Origin: Brachynemurus nebulosus
Taxonomy: Eukaryota > Arthropoda > Insecta > Neuroptera > Myrmeleontidae
Assembly (NCBI GenBank): GCA_035578155.1
Contig: JAPWDM010000066.1
Span: 434,001-498,000 of the forward strand
Direction of reading: 5' to 3'
Length of the DNA: 64,000 nt
Shown piece after piece: positions 23,216 to 34,375 of the stretch (the first letter of the stretch is position 1; each line of letters starts with the position of its first letter). The notes beneath the pieces were generated by a model, which saw nothing but the letters and a program-made list of their open reading frames with translations, did no database searches and was not told where the DNA came from. Made by a program: the position numbers and the translations under genes.

Positions 23216-24009
23216 ATTGTGTCTTAGAATTCGTAGACAGTTTTTCAAAAGAATACTTATCGGTTCCAGTCATCTTCATTGAAAGTATATCGCGAAATAT
23301 TATAAGTCAACAAATTATGGTTTTTTAAACCATCCTGTACTAATTGATACATGTATGTTGTTAACATATGAAGAGAAATACATAACATATGTCCCTTTCT
23401 TCGTTAACATGAAGATGTCATAACCCGGAAGATGTGTTTCATACATATAAACATAAATATACATATACTTGACGACATAATATATATGTATACACGCTAG
23501 TGGCTGCAAGGTATACATACTCGTACAGTGTGTTTATTTGATGACTATACATAGAAAATGCAGGAAATTTTGTTTCTAAGAAAACTAGTGATACTGCTTT
23601 AATTATGTCGACGTGATCAACCGATAGACTGCTTGCACAAATAATACACCAATACATAAGCAGCCGTAGTACGCTCTCTATCTAGGTGTGATAGGTTCAA
23701 ACGCTGCTACAGGTCTGCTGCACAATTCGTAATGTATTATAGCATAGAGCACATTGCACCGCTTTGGTACCCGCGATGATTAGACAGAGAGCGAGCTATC
23801 TTCGTATACCTTATTGATGTACAAACGCTTTATACGGAATTGTCAATGTAGTTCAGAGTTCTGTCGCAGTTAGTCAGGGTTTACTTGGCGTGTTAATAAT
23901 TAAACGTATTACGGGAGTTGGGTTATTCGAATAAAGGGAAAATCGAAAATATATGCACGGTCATTTGTTTTTGTTAAATTTGGTTTGTTAAGAATGCTCT
24001 CGTATTACT
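23216..24009. other. Intergenic DNA, no gene recognised
   Basis: Two overlapping minus-strand frames of about 70 codons (23315-23657) are rich in Tyr and Val from ATA/GTA-rich DNA and show no domain. Confidence 0.45.
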
Positions 24010-24017
24010 ATTGTATG

Positions 24018-24509
24018 CAGTGGCGTAACTGTGGTGACTGACGTTCATGGCCAGACTTGAAAGTAGCGCCCCCTGTTTGATAAAAAGAGGGGGGAGGGCT
24101 CGGTAACTTAATAACATAAAAAATCTGCTCTCTGCCCACAATCACATCATACGTTTCTTCTCATCTTTTACACAAACTACAGCCACCCGGGCTTCTGGGC
24201 ACGATTTATCGAACTTTACAGAATTACGCGGTAACGACACCCAGTTTTGTTTCCTAGACTTATAGAAATTCTAGATATCTTTTTACTTTCAACTTATAGC
24301 CTAGCTTAAGACAAGCCAGTTAAGCTATATTTATGTTAGTTGTTATTTTATCTCAGTCTATGTTTTTGAGTAATTTTTTCAGTGTTCTTAGTATCAAAAT
24401 AAGATGATGTCAATGCTTTGACGATTAAACGAAACCGTCTCGATGGCGCCCCCTCTGCTACGGCGCCCCTGGCGGGGGCCATCCCTGCCACCCGCTTGCT
24501 ACGCCACTG
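24018..24509. mobile_element. Non-autonomous hAT-type element, 492 bases, 8-bp target duplication
   Basis: Ends CAGTGGCGTAACT and GCTACGCCACTG are the terminal repeats. The flanks ATTGTATG (24010-24017) and ATTGTATT (24510-24517) match at 7 of 8 bases. The GGCGCCCC-rich segments next to the ends are usual for this type of MITE. The 63-codon minus frame inside is a shadow. Confidence 0.87.
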
Positions 24510-24713
24510 ATTGTATTTACTGTCGCCATTAATATGCATTTCATCATAATTAATTATAGGATTGCAAATATTTTAATTAATCTATAACTACTAAATATAT
24601 TAAACATATAAATTTCGTTAAGATTGACCGTACAGTTAGTTTATAATAGGTCTTAAAATTTACTATTCTCCATCAATATAAATTACATATCTTCGTTATG
24701 TTAATCGTAAGTA

Positions 24714-25640
24714 TTGTCAGGTAATAAGGCCCACCTAAAAAGAAAACTCTATAAAAAGGAGGAAAGTAAATTTAGACAAATGGTTTGCAGAAACAAAAAC
24801 TATATTCCCTTGGTATAAAATGCATATTAAAAAAAAAATATCACAAAACTAAAAATATTCTCTAAAAACAGCTTTTGTTCTAATACGTTAATGTGTGCCT
24901 TATTTTCTGTTATGCATATAATAAGGCCCGCAATATAAATGCAATTTTAATTTTTACATTCTGAGGAAATAAAAGAATCTGCGTCATCTGCGGTGAAGCC
25001 AACACATTCCTGGTGTACCCAGTTACTACAGATTATGTAACGACGCATATCTGGAATTAAATCCTCTTGGCAGACTTCACAAAACCATTTTTCTTCACTG
25101 CAAGATATTCCTCGACCAGAGTAAGTAGAGGGAAGTGGGTCGTCTAGTTTCTTATTTTTGGAAACTTCCGTTTCATTTGGGAATAATCCCTTGGTAATTT
25201 CGATTGCTCTATAATTTAAAGATTTCTTGCAAATTAGTTTATTTTTTTTTCATCTTTACACCCACTGCAAAACGTATCGGCGTTATTACCTGCTTTGACA
25301 TTGAGGTACATTATAGGTTAGAAAAAATTACGGCGTTGAAAGAATTTAACGTATTTGGTAGAAAAGTAGTAAAAATACTTTAGAAATGCATAGCTTATGA
25401 ATTAAGATACTTTCATACACAAATAAATGTTTTAAACTGTTATAATAAACCGTAAAATCTTATAAAAGTGGACAATTTGATCACAACAAATCGAATTGTC
25501 ACTAATGTTAAATGACTTGTTAAGATAGAAAACTGCGCAGTCACTATTAGTTTTTAGCAGTAACTGTCAATAACTAGATTTTTTACAGCTTAATTCTATT
25601 AGTTATTTGTAAAACTTATAAGGGCCTTATTACCCGATAG
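24714..25640 (-). mobile_element. TA-flanked DNA transposon remnant carrying a zinc-finger frame
   Basis: The left end TTGTCAGGTAATAAGGCCC and, complemented, the right end CTATCGGGTAATAAGGCCC are terminal inverted repeats, each flanked by TA (24712-24713 and 25641-25642). A further TAAGGCCC lies internally at about 24922. The minus strand holds a broken frame for a Cys-rich protein end (24947-25311). TA target, short terminal repeats and a Cys-rich C-terminus suggest an internally deleted pogo-like element. The end sequences share the AAGGCC core with the element at 6740-7904, but they are different families. Confidence 0.75.
24947..25311 (-). pseudogene. Broken frame with PHD-like zinc finger, probable transposase C-terminus
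   Basis: About 120 codons on the minus strand with one frameshift, a missing A in the run of nine at 25241-25249. The translation starts around ATG at 25311 and has F-C-S-G-C early, an acidic/lysine linker, then W-F-C-E-V-C, Y-I-I-C-S-N-W-V-H-Q-E-C and S-S-E-C just before a TAA at 24947-24949. The spacing resembles a PHD finger (C-x2-C ... C ... W-x-H-x2-C ... C), but the second Cys of the middle pair is missing and the last pair is cut short. Similar Cys-rich tails occur in insect pogo/jerky-like transposases, and the frame lies inside a TA-flanked inverted-repeat element, which supports that reading. It is an inference from motif spacing; a host PHD protein captured by the element is an alternative. 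Confidence 0.6.
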
Positions 25641-25642
25641 TA

Positions 25643-25909
25643 CCGTATTGTTATTTTAAACTTTTTTATATACATAATAACAATTCCCCCCCCCCCTAGG
25701 GACTAACAAAATAAATTGGAAATATTCATGTAAAATTTTCGCTAGACTGTTTATTACATATGATTTATATTTATAAAATTACGTTGGTGAAACATTTTGA
25801 AAATTTTTCTACGTTTTAAATGGTTTAATAACCTAAAATTCACTATTCTTCAACAAATCTTTTTGTTTTAGGATTATGTTAACCCAAGTATTAACAATTT
25901 TAAGATTTG
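25643..25909. other. A+T-rich spacer with an 11-base C run
   Basis: The C run is at 25686-25696. Nothing else was seen. Confidence 0.5.
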
Positions 25910-26068
25910 GCATTATTAGCGAATTTCCAGAGTGGAATTCAGCTATTACAGCCACTGTCATCACTAAAATTTATATATATATATATATATATATATGTAT
26001 AAATATACATATGTATATATATATATATATATATATGTATAAATATACATATGTATATATATATATAA

Positions 26069-26134
<66 letters not shown>

Positions 26135-26455
26135 GCGTCCGCGCGATAACTCTCGAACGAAATGTCCTAGGTTTACGAAATTTGGTGAAAATGTTGGAAG
26201 TCCCAAACCGTTGGACAAGTTTATTAGCCAGCCATGGAGGATGCCTGGAATATGGTTTTTTTTGGTCATTTTTTGTGAAAAAAATTAGTTTTTGCCAAAA
26301 TTGTCTCAAGTTAAAAAATTTTTTTGCGACATTTATTTACATCATTAGAAAGATGCGGAAAAATCACTTAAAAGGGTGAAAAATCGCAGAAAAACGGATT
26401 TTTATAAACGAAAAATCGCTATGTTATGCAGGATGCTGCGACAGGGCTATTTTTT
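25910..26455 (+). repeat. Palindrome-headed repeat with internal TA array (copy 2)
   Basis: Order on the plus strand: palindromic head at 25916-25945 (TTAGCGAATTTCC and near-complement), ACTAAAATTTATA, a TA array, CGCGCGATAACTCTCGAACG, a diverged body, and a terminus at 26416-26446 that is the complement of 2851-2880. It is a relative of 6379-6722. The 101-167 codon frames in this interval are Ile/Tyr repeats from the TA array. Confidence 0.7.
25972..26134. repeat. Interrupted (TA)n array
   Basis: The run is broken twice by the same GTATAAATATACATATG insert about 50 bases apart, implying a small duplication within the array. Confidence 0.95.
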
Positions 26456-27268
26456 CTTAACAGATTACTATATATTATATAACGAATGCCGATTAAATGC
26501 AATGCTGATATTAGTATATACCTAGGTTGGTTGTATATACGTACATGTAGCTTCTAATTTTGTGGGCACATAGAAGCATGAGTCGGAATTTTTGCGTCCT
26601 TAATATTACCCACTGTGTAATTTTCAAATGAACGCACTGTTGATATGCATTATATATGTGAAAGAGATTTTCTCTTCAAACTTTCAAATAACTTAATTCC
26701 TGCAATAATTGTAAACATTCATATAGGCTTTTATGGCTGTTGAAAGTTTCTAATATGTTTTACTATTAAATAAAGTGATAAAGTTCGTCTTGCGTCTTTC
26801 ATATACTTTGAACATTTTCGCTAAGAAATATTGTTTTTGTGTCATGAACAGGTAAACAGACATGCCACATCACAAGCACTGTACTGTAACATGCACGATA
26901 TACCGAGTGTAATGTCAATTTTCTTGAGAAAATTGAGATTAAATTATTATAATACTTAAAGAATCAACCCCATGTCATTTGATGCTCCGTTTTGTCTTTA
27001 TGGGTGTTATTATCAACTGACAACACCTTTTTAACCTTTCAAGGTATTCAATTTTGAACGGAGGTAGATTATAATCTCTACATAATTCCTTTTTAAATGT
27101 GTAAAAACTTTTCTTAGAAACTTCTGAAATGGGAATTTGTTAGAAAGTTTATTTTAGTAACGATTTTCATTTTAACAGCTTGAATATTTTAATGATCTCA
27201 TGGAATCGGTGTTCACATTTTTGTTAAATAAAACATAAAACAAATGACTCGAAAGAATATCCTGTAAA
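26456..27268. other. Intergenic DNA, no gene recognised
   Basis: No open frame, terminal repeat or RNA signature was seen. Confidence 0.45.
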
Positions 27269-27320
27269 CAGTGACGGAATTATCAGCGGGCTGGAGCTGG
27301 AGCCTTGGGCGGCAAATTTT
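27269..27320. mobile_element. Left end of a hAT-type element (single end)
   Basis: CAGTGACGGAATTATCAGCG followed by GGCTGGAGC and TTGGGCGGCAAAT is a common hAT MITE terminus. A fragment with GGGCGGCAAC lies near 30350, but no matching right end was found. Confidence 0.45.
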
Positions 27321-27694
27321 TTTTTATGTCTTACAGAAATTAAAAGATGCAGATTTATATAATTATCTAAATTAATTTATAATTAGACCTTAAAATACCC
27401 CTTGATTTTTTTTTGGCTCCTAGCTCCACAAAAACACTTCTATTCAGGAAAAAACAGGTGTAAGTTGGAAAAGGAAGACCATACTTCAAATGACGAAAAT
27501 TTAATTAAATACAGTATATTTCATCATACAATGAACAATATACAATACCGAATATTTCGTCGTTGCTGTACGACATCATCGGCGAATAATTTTTTCCTTA
27601 AAATCTGTTAAAAATAAATAAAATATATGTTTTTTATTTTATATATGTAATGATTAACAAAAACCTGCTTAATTAATGTAAAGCTACTAATTCA
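27321..27694. other. A+T-rich DNA, nothing recognised
   Basis: A 69-codon frame at 27402-27611 has no recognisable motif. Confidence 0.4.
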
Positions 27695-28060
27695 TTTTAA
27701 TACAATTCATTATTAAAATTTGAATTCAATTGTATCACAATGAAAAACTTAAAAGAACAAAGCATACTAATATTAAGTGAGAATTATTGCTGGAAAAACA
27801 ACAATTGTTACAAGTTAAATTTACATTCTAAAAGTAAATTGAGGTTTACTCGAAAAATTGTTTATATATAATTATAATTTTAATACAATTTATTGTTAAA
27901 ATTTGAATTCAATTGAATCACAAGGAAAAACTTTAAAGAATAAAGCATAATAATATCAAGTGAGAATTGCTGCTGGAAAAACAACAGTTGTTACAAGTTA
28001 AATTTACATTCTAAAAGTAAATTGAAAATTACTCGAAAAATTTTTTATATATAGTTATAA
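27695..28060 (+). repeat. Tandem duplication, two units of about 183 bases
   Basis: Units 27695-27877 and 27878-28060 are about 90% identical, beginning TTTTAATACAATT and ending with a TTACTCGAAAAATT stretch. The end of the second unit is inverted at 28087-28110, giving a hairpin just before the hammerhead-like core at 28135. Tandem partial repeats next to such a core are typical of Penelope-like retroelements; no reverse transcriptase is present. Confidence 0.8.
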
Positions 28061-28134
28061 TTAACATTGTTTATTCTTTGAAAAATTATAATAATATATA
28101 AAAAATTTTTCGAGTAATCTTCGAGTAATAATCT

Positions 28135-28159
28135 CTGAAGATGGCCTGATGGCCGAAAC
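28135..28159 (+). ncRNA. Hammerhead-ribozyme-like core in a Penelope-like repeat
   Basis: The order is CTGAAGA, one T, GGCC, loop TGAT, GGCC, GAAAC. CTGAAGA fits the CUGANGA box, the GGCC pair forms a 4-bp stem II and GAAAC the second box, with one extra base between the first box and the stem. Hammerhead motifs are established in Penelope-like elements. Catalytic competence is not shown. Confidence 0.4.
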
Positions 28160-29097
28160 ATGTTAGATTGACAATTATTGGTTCAATTTGTTTTTTTTTT
28201 TTTTTTATTATGTTCTGACTTGTAGATCTTGATTGTGGTTTTCGATGTATATTTTCTTTGATTTGTTTTGCAGGAAGTCGTTTCTTTTTTGATTACTCTG
28301 TTGCAATTTCACTGACAAAAAAATTATGGTGTTAGTTGTATACAAGATGTCTTGGAAAGGAACATTAAATTCCATTGTTATTATTAAAATAATTATGGCA
28401 TAAAACTAATGTCGACCCTACTGTAGCAAATGACGCTATTAAAAAATACAATAAAATAAAACTATAGATAAAATTTTGTTTCAAATATAATGAATACTTT
28501 GCGCAATGTTAAACGCACAGTGTACAGAAACTTTTGTTTAAAAATAGTTTTACAGAAACATTTATTGTATGCAGCATGTGAAAACACAATTACGAAACCA
28601 GGTAAAAACGGTACAAAAGCACTTTATTTAGTTACTTTTTCCATTCTCTTTACCACATACATACAGACCGCACCAAAAAAAAGAACACGTACAATGAATT
28701 TCATTTTTAACGGCTTTCCGATTATAATGACGTTAAAAGTTATCAGAACATTAACCCATAGAAAGTACCTACGTCATGAATTTCATATACATACGGAAAA
28801 ATTTATTCGAATACAACAGCGATCTAGAAAATAGACATTTTTTTTTAATACATTAATATTTTTTAGCTATAGCAGCTTCAATACGAATATAAAAAATATT
28901 TTTATAAAATAATTTTTGCAGTATTCGATAGTATGTGAAATGGCGTTGTTTCAAACCCTAGTTTTAACGATCGGTATACAGTAATGAAAAACAAATTCGT
29001 CATCTCTTAGTACTAATGGTGAATCTATTCGAATTAAATGTAATCGACAATCTGATTTTCTAAACAATCAGTAATTTCCGACAATTGAAATAATTCG

Positions 29098-29099
<2 letters not shown>
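28160..29099. other. A+T-rich DNA with an unrecognised 114-codon frame
   Basis: The plus-strand frame 28490-28834 is the longest in the window outside TA arrays. It is basic (rich in Lys, Arg, Thr), has no recognisable domain, signal peptide or splice context, and its codons mirror the local base composition. I do not call it a gene. Confidence 0.4.
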
Positions 29100-29188
<89 letters not shown>

Positions 29189-29196
29189 AATTGTAA

Positions 29197-29244
<48 letters not shown>

Positions 29245-29252
29245 AATTGTAA

Positions 29253-29296
<44 letters not shown>
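29100..29296. repeat. (TA)n array with two identical interruptions
   Basis: Three TA blocks are separated by the same AGAATTGTAATATATG insert at 29187 and 29243, so the array grew in part by duplicating a larger unit. The long minus-strand frames here are Ile/Tyr runs. Confidence 0.97.
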
Positions 29297-29298
<2 letters not shown>

Positions 29299-30433
29299 AG
29301 AATTTTAAATTCAAGAATGAGCATAACGCAATAAAATACAGAGAAATTACGAAATACAATAATTTTAATAAGATACAAAAAGAGAACGTAGGAAAAATAT
29401 AGAAAATTTACGAGATACAAATATCTACTGACCAATACAACCATGCTATAAAATTAAAATTATAATTAGGTTAGGTAGGTAGCCTTAAATTACAATTTGT
29501 ATGAAAACGTTAGAACATTATAGAATTAACAAAAGTTTGAGTGACAGAAAAGTTAATAGAAATTCAACTATTTTACGTTAAATGAAAACATGAAAACACA
29601 TTACAAGGAATTAATAGAAAATTGAATGGTAGGAAAGTTAACTGTTTTACACTTTATTAGGTTCACAAAGCAATGTTAATTTGTTAATTAAAGAAAGCAC
29701 CAGACACCACGTTGCAAAAAGGTATAAGAGCATGCCAAAAAGATTACTTAACGAAAGGTTTCCACTCCAAAGATGGTATTAATTGGGCTTTAGTATGCTG
29801 AAATTGTGATGGTCAGCCATAACGTCGACGCGATTCACATGATAAGACGTTAACTCCAAATTTAGACCACTGGCGAGTCGAGTGCTTCCTGGATTTGTCC
29901 ATTAAAACCACACATGATTCCAGCTCAACATAGTTGCACAAATTGTATAATATGTATAATAATTACAATAATTGTATAATATGCCACTCAATGTATTCCA
30001 TATTACAAAGTTTATTCCAAATTTTCACATACTTTTGTTACAAAAATTTCTGTTATACAGAAGTATATTTAAGAAATTGAATAAATAAAATTGTAAATTT
30101 AATTAAATTAAAATTAAAAAGGATAGTCAAGGTTCAAATTAAAAAGGAAAGTTTGAATTCAACATATAACCTTTAAATTACATGTGACCAAAATGTTAAA
30201 ACTAATTACATTATTACAATAATAGAAAAATATATTAAAAAAGAGTAATTTAAGTCATACCTGTTATACAGAGGTCCGGTCGTAATTACAAAAAAAAAAT
30301 TCAAATTGAAAATGAGACTGGCACAATCGGCGGCGAAGGTACACTGGGCGGCAACAAAACATATACAATAAAACTAACTTTGAAAATTATCAATTTTTTT
30401 TATTATAAATTTTGAAAACGTTGTACAAAACCT

Positions 30434-30437
<4 letters not shown>
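29297..30437. other. A+T-rich DNA, nothing recognised
   Basis: Contains a fragment near 30325-30355 (CGGCGGCGAAGG, GGGCGGCAAC) resembling the hAT-type end at 27269. No gene. Confidence 0.4.

Positions 30438-30526
<89 letters not shown>
30438..30526. repeat. (TA)n microsatellite
   Basis: Pure TA run of about 88 bases. Confidence 0.98.
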
Positions 30527-30529
<3 letters not shown>

Positions 30530-31469
30530 CATTACAAAAGAAAGAAAAATAGACATGTTGACATATAGTGTATAAACTTACTATAACAACTTATAGATGG
30601 AGCCAAATCGCTTAACATACGATCAACTGTTCCAGTTGATGGTAATCGCCGCAGAAATTATAAATTTTTGTAAGTTTCCAAAAAATAATGGTTTCTCGCA
30701 GTTTTACATTGATAAAAAATATTAATAACAAAAAACGTATGAAATTCAGTAAATTAATGTTATTTACGGGAAAATAATATATGTACATTATTTTAACAAG
30801 AAAACAAATGAAAATGTATATGTCAAGCCAATTCAAGTATGACCAACTGCACTGTTATTTTATATTTGTATAAGTGATACAGAATCCCATGAATACGTTT
30901 TTTGGATCCCTGAGTATCCGTCCCAACTCTGCCTGTACAAAATATGAAAGTGAGAGAGACATATTATATATGTAAAGGACACCGTATTATTAGGTAGGTA
31001 CTAGCAAATAATTTAAATTGTATTTCAGTCGTTTTTTTAAACATTCATAATACGAAAATCCGATTGTTAAAAAAGTTGGAGTGTCCGCATTATTAATTAA
31101 TACTCCTCTGTCGATTTTAAAATGACTCTTCAAATATCATTCAATTATATTCCGATGTTTTTCTTTGCACTATCAGATGATGAGTTCTAATAAGGGAACT
31201 GTACAAAGAAACCTGGTGAGGAAACTATAACAATTGAAGAATTACTGAAAAGTTGAAAAATCCTTCAATTTGTCTTTTGGAGTTTTTAGAATATGTTACA
31301 TAGATTATACCATATATTCAATATATATATCAAATTGTAGTAGTTCCCTCATCGCCATTATAATCGAAATCCACTGTATGTCGTACAATAAGCTTTCCCT
31401 GTCGTCCTAGTTGTAAAATAATATCATTAAAATTTTTCTACGTAAAATGTTTTTCACATTTTTTTTTTC

Positions 31470-31503
<34 letters not shown>

Positions 31504-32099
31504 AGCAACAAATGAACACTGAATATACATAAAAAAAGGAAATAAAAAATTTACTGTATACTTTTAATGTAATTAATATTGTGTGTCTCTATCATTTAAG
31601 TTCATTTATCAAACAGTTTTATATATTATGTTTCTCTCTCTGACTGTCTGAATGTTAGTTTTTTTTTTCAATTGTTTTTCTTCGTAACATACTATCTAAA
31701 AATTAAATTATTTTGAAAGTAATTGTAGACCGTCGTACGTTTCAGTATTTCTCAACTCATAAGTCTAAATACTATGTATCTTTTTTTACAGTGTATTAAG
31801 TAGCTTTCGTGATTTAAATACTTAAAGCCATTACTCTTTTCGAATTGAAATAAAATTAAATAGGGTAATTTTTCATGATAAATTTAATCATGCAAGTTTC
31901 AATGAAAAATTGTTTCAAATAATTCTTCTTGATTAAAAGAATTGTGAATTAGAGTACCTACAAATTGGACTCTTTAAATCAGCTTACAACATTCGGTAAG
32001 TTCAGTTTACTTAGGATAATTTTGGGAGAGATGTATTATTTTTTTCTGTTGCTTGTAAAGTTAACAAAATGTCCAATGAATAAAAAAAATATATAAAGA
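30527..32099. other. A+T-rich DNA with a 28-base A run
   Basis: The poly(A) tract is at 31470-31497; no retroposon body was identified beside it. No gene was recognised. Confidence 0.45.
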
Positions 32100-32588
32100 T
32101 AGTAGAACCTCTGTTAACCGGACAGCAGTGTCACGCAAAAATTTGTCCGGCTAACAGAGGTGTCCGCTTAACAGAGGCACAGTAAATAATAGTATTAAAT
32201 AATGTAGTATTCGTAAGTGATAACTAATTTTTTTTTTAAATTCAAATTAACTTATGAACGAATTTAGGTACTTTACAAAATTTAACGTTTACAAACGCAT
32301 AGTCACATTAGAATCGTTGTTAACAAGTTAAAACATGAACAATTATACCTAATCCATATATGTGCACATACGTACTAGACGTATTCGCATCCGGTAATGG
32401 AGGTAATAATGTATTAAATAATATGTCTTCTTTAAAAAATATTGTGTATGCGTCCGGTTAACAGAAGTGCCGCTTAAGAGAGTGCTGAATGCATTGGCTT
32501 TTGTAAAGCATGCCACCATCATAAAAAATTTGTCCGGCTATAGGAGGAGGCCGGTTAAGAGAAGTGTCCGTAATCAGAGGTTCTACTG
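32100..32588. mobile_element. pogo/Tigger-like MITE, about 489 bases
   Basis: The left end AGTAGAACCTCTGTTAACCG and, complemented, the right end CAGTAGAACCTCTGATTACG are terminal repeats, with TA after the right end. Inside both ends the unit GTCCG-TTAACAGA(A/G)G recurs, as in pogo-like elements. The first base at the left appears mutated from C, and the left TA is not preserved. No transposase. Confidence 0.75.
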
Positions 32589-33439
32589 TATTAGCAAATT
32601 TTCATTTTGGAAATGTTAGTTATTACTGTCACCTTTTGCTTTTACTCGTCAGTTATAGGTATATTTTCGAAAAAGTAGAAAAATATGGAAGATTTAAAAA
32701 TTATCGTCGAGGACAAATTTCCCAAAAATCCGCCGAAACGAATTGGTACCTTAAAGTTGGCGCTGGAAATCACTTATATCTTGAGGGCGCCGCTGATATA
32801 AAAAATTTGGGGACTCCTGGATTAATGGATGAATAGCAATGGTTAAAATGCTAATTGTATTTTGTACACTAGGGCACCGATTACCCAATACTGGCAATCT
32901 ATCGTCTTTTGTTTTTTTTCTTTCCTTTTTTTTGGTAATGTCTTTGTGTTTGGATATGTTGATGTATTTTTTGAAGAATTTATGTTTGTGTTTATCCTTT
33001 TTTCCTCTTATTTTTACGTTTAATATTATTTTATCCTTTATTCATGGATATTGTACTTACACATACGACGAAAGTAACGTGGGTGAGTATAGAAAAGTAA
33101 AAGAACAAAAAATCATTTAATCAAACGTCGTAAATCATTTTTGATGTTTCAAGAACAACATAAACAATATCTGCTAATGTTTTGAAACGCTATAAAAATT
33201 TTGCCGTTGTTTTTACTTACATACTACGGGTATAACTGTATTTGACAATAAAACAAATTAGAAAACCAATTTCGTTTTTTGTATATTCTATATTTTTTTG
33301 TCTTGTTTTATAACAACAAAAACAAAAAAAAAAAATTGGCCAAGAATCTATCGAATGCTTCAACGATGGGGTTCCATAGTTAAGGTTTTTCCCAAATTTT
33401 TAAGATAAAGTACCTATAGAAAATTTAAATATACAGAAA
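32589..33439. other. Palindrome copy and unrecognised short frames
   Basis: A diverged copy of the 31-base palindrome lies at 32591-32619, directly after the MITE. The region 32680-32830 is less A+T-rich than its surroundings and is open in two overlapping frames, including 38 codons from 32684. Nothing was recognised and there is no clear splice context. The 93-codon frame at 32839-33120 is Phe/Leu-rich from T-rich DNA. Confidence 0.35.
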
Positions 33440-34055
33440 AAATCCACTTCTTGCACACTCCAAGAAGTGCAACAATAATATCAAGTGAGAAGGGTGAGCC
33501 ACCCATCGCGTACACATGTACACTGCGTTCTTAAATATGAGTGTATGTTTAGATCGATTACTCCTCAGAGACGGTGCGTGTGCCTTCAAGTTAGTTATAC
33601 ACGTACATATAATTTATTTACATATTGTTAAGATTGTGGCAGGTTTTAGCCGGATTGTTGTTATTGCTGTACACTGTTGAAGTATTTTATTGCAATTAAG
33701 TTAATGTTTATTTATTATTAAAACAATATAATAATTGATTTATTTTGTTTTAATTTAAATATAATTTATAAAACTAATTTTATAATTTTTGTTGAGCTAT
33801 AATATGTAATTTTATTTAGTAAGTAGCCTGAGATAATTATTAATTTCATTCAAATATAGAGATGTATAATAGAATTAACCTAGAAAATTATTATTATTAT
33901 TATTTTGTAAAGAGTTAAAAGTTAAAGTTAAAAGTTTGTTAAAATTTTCTTTTGACCGTCATAGAAAATCCAAGAGCTGCAACTCAGGAAGGTAAAGGAA
34001 CAGTTGGTTGCATTTCTTGGAGTTCCACTGTAGGTACTTCTTACAGTCTCGTATG
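33440..34055. mobile_element. Possible element with short inverted ends
   Basis: CTCCAAGAAGTGCAAC at about 33458-33473 is the near-complement of 34001-34018, and the flanking ACTTCTT/AAGAAGT strings repeat the pattern. No target duplication was seen. Boundaries are approximate. Confidence 0.3.
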
Positions 34056-34182
34056 AAAATATATAAATATAATTAGGTGAAAATACTTAATAATTTAACA
34101 ACTTTGTTTTCACCATAATACCCATCTTTTATCTTTTTAAGGTTAACAATAAATCAGTTATTTATGATCTTTTTTTTTAAAC

Positions 34183-34375
34183 CAAGGCTGAATTTATTTT
34201 TGAGAGGTCCCTGGACACTTTTCATGTAAGAGGGTAAGGAGATCAATCAAATATTCCAATTTTTCCCCAAAAGTACAGTTGGCTAGCAAAAACAATATCA
34301 ATAGTTCGATAATAATTAATAATGTACAGGCCCTGAGGCACGTGCTCCAAGTACCCCTATGTAAACCCGGCTCTC
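34183..34375 (-). mobile_element. Small hAT-type MITE, relative of 20212-20382
   Basis: The complement begins near AGAGCCGGGTTTACAT and shares TTGGAGCACGTGCC with the 20212 copy. The other end, CAAGGCTGAATTTA, is a decayed CAGGGCCGGATTTA. The 100-codon frame starting at 34279 crosses the element and is not a gene. Confidence 0.7.

Noticed and set aside
25876..26379. Open frames of 101-167 codons on both strands
   Set aside because: Their bodies are Ile-Tyr repeats translated from a TA array; both strands are open for the same reason.
27695..28060. Possible CRISPR-like or satellite array
   Set aside because: Only two long units, no short repeat-spacer pattern; a simple tandem duplication in eukaryotic DNA.
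28490..28834. 114-codon basic frame as a possible gene
   Set aside because: No domain, no splice or promoter context, and composition follows the local A+T bias.
29060..29444. Two overlapping minus-strand frames of 99 and 114 codons
   Set aside because: Almost entirely Ile-Tyr runs from a TA microsatellite.
31470..31497. 28-base A run as a retroposon tail
   Set aside because: No recognisable LINE, SINE or processed-gene body and no target duplication beside it.
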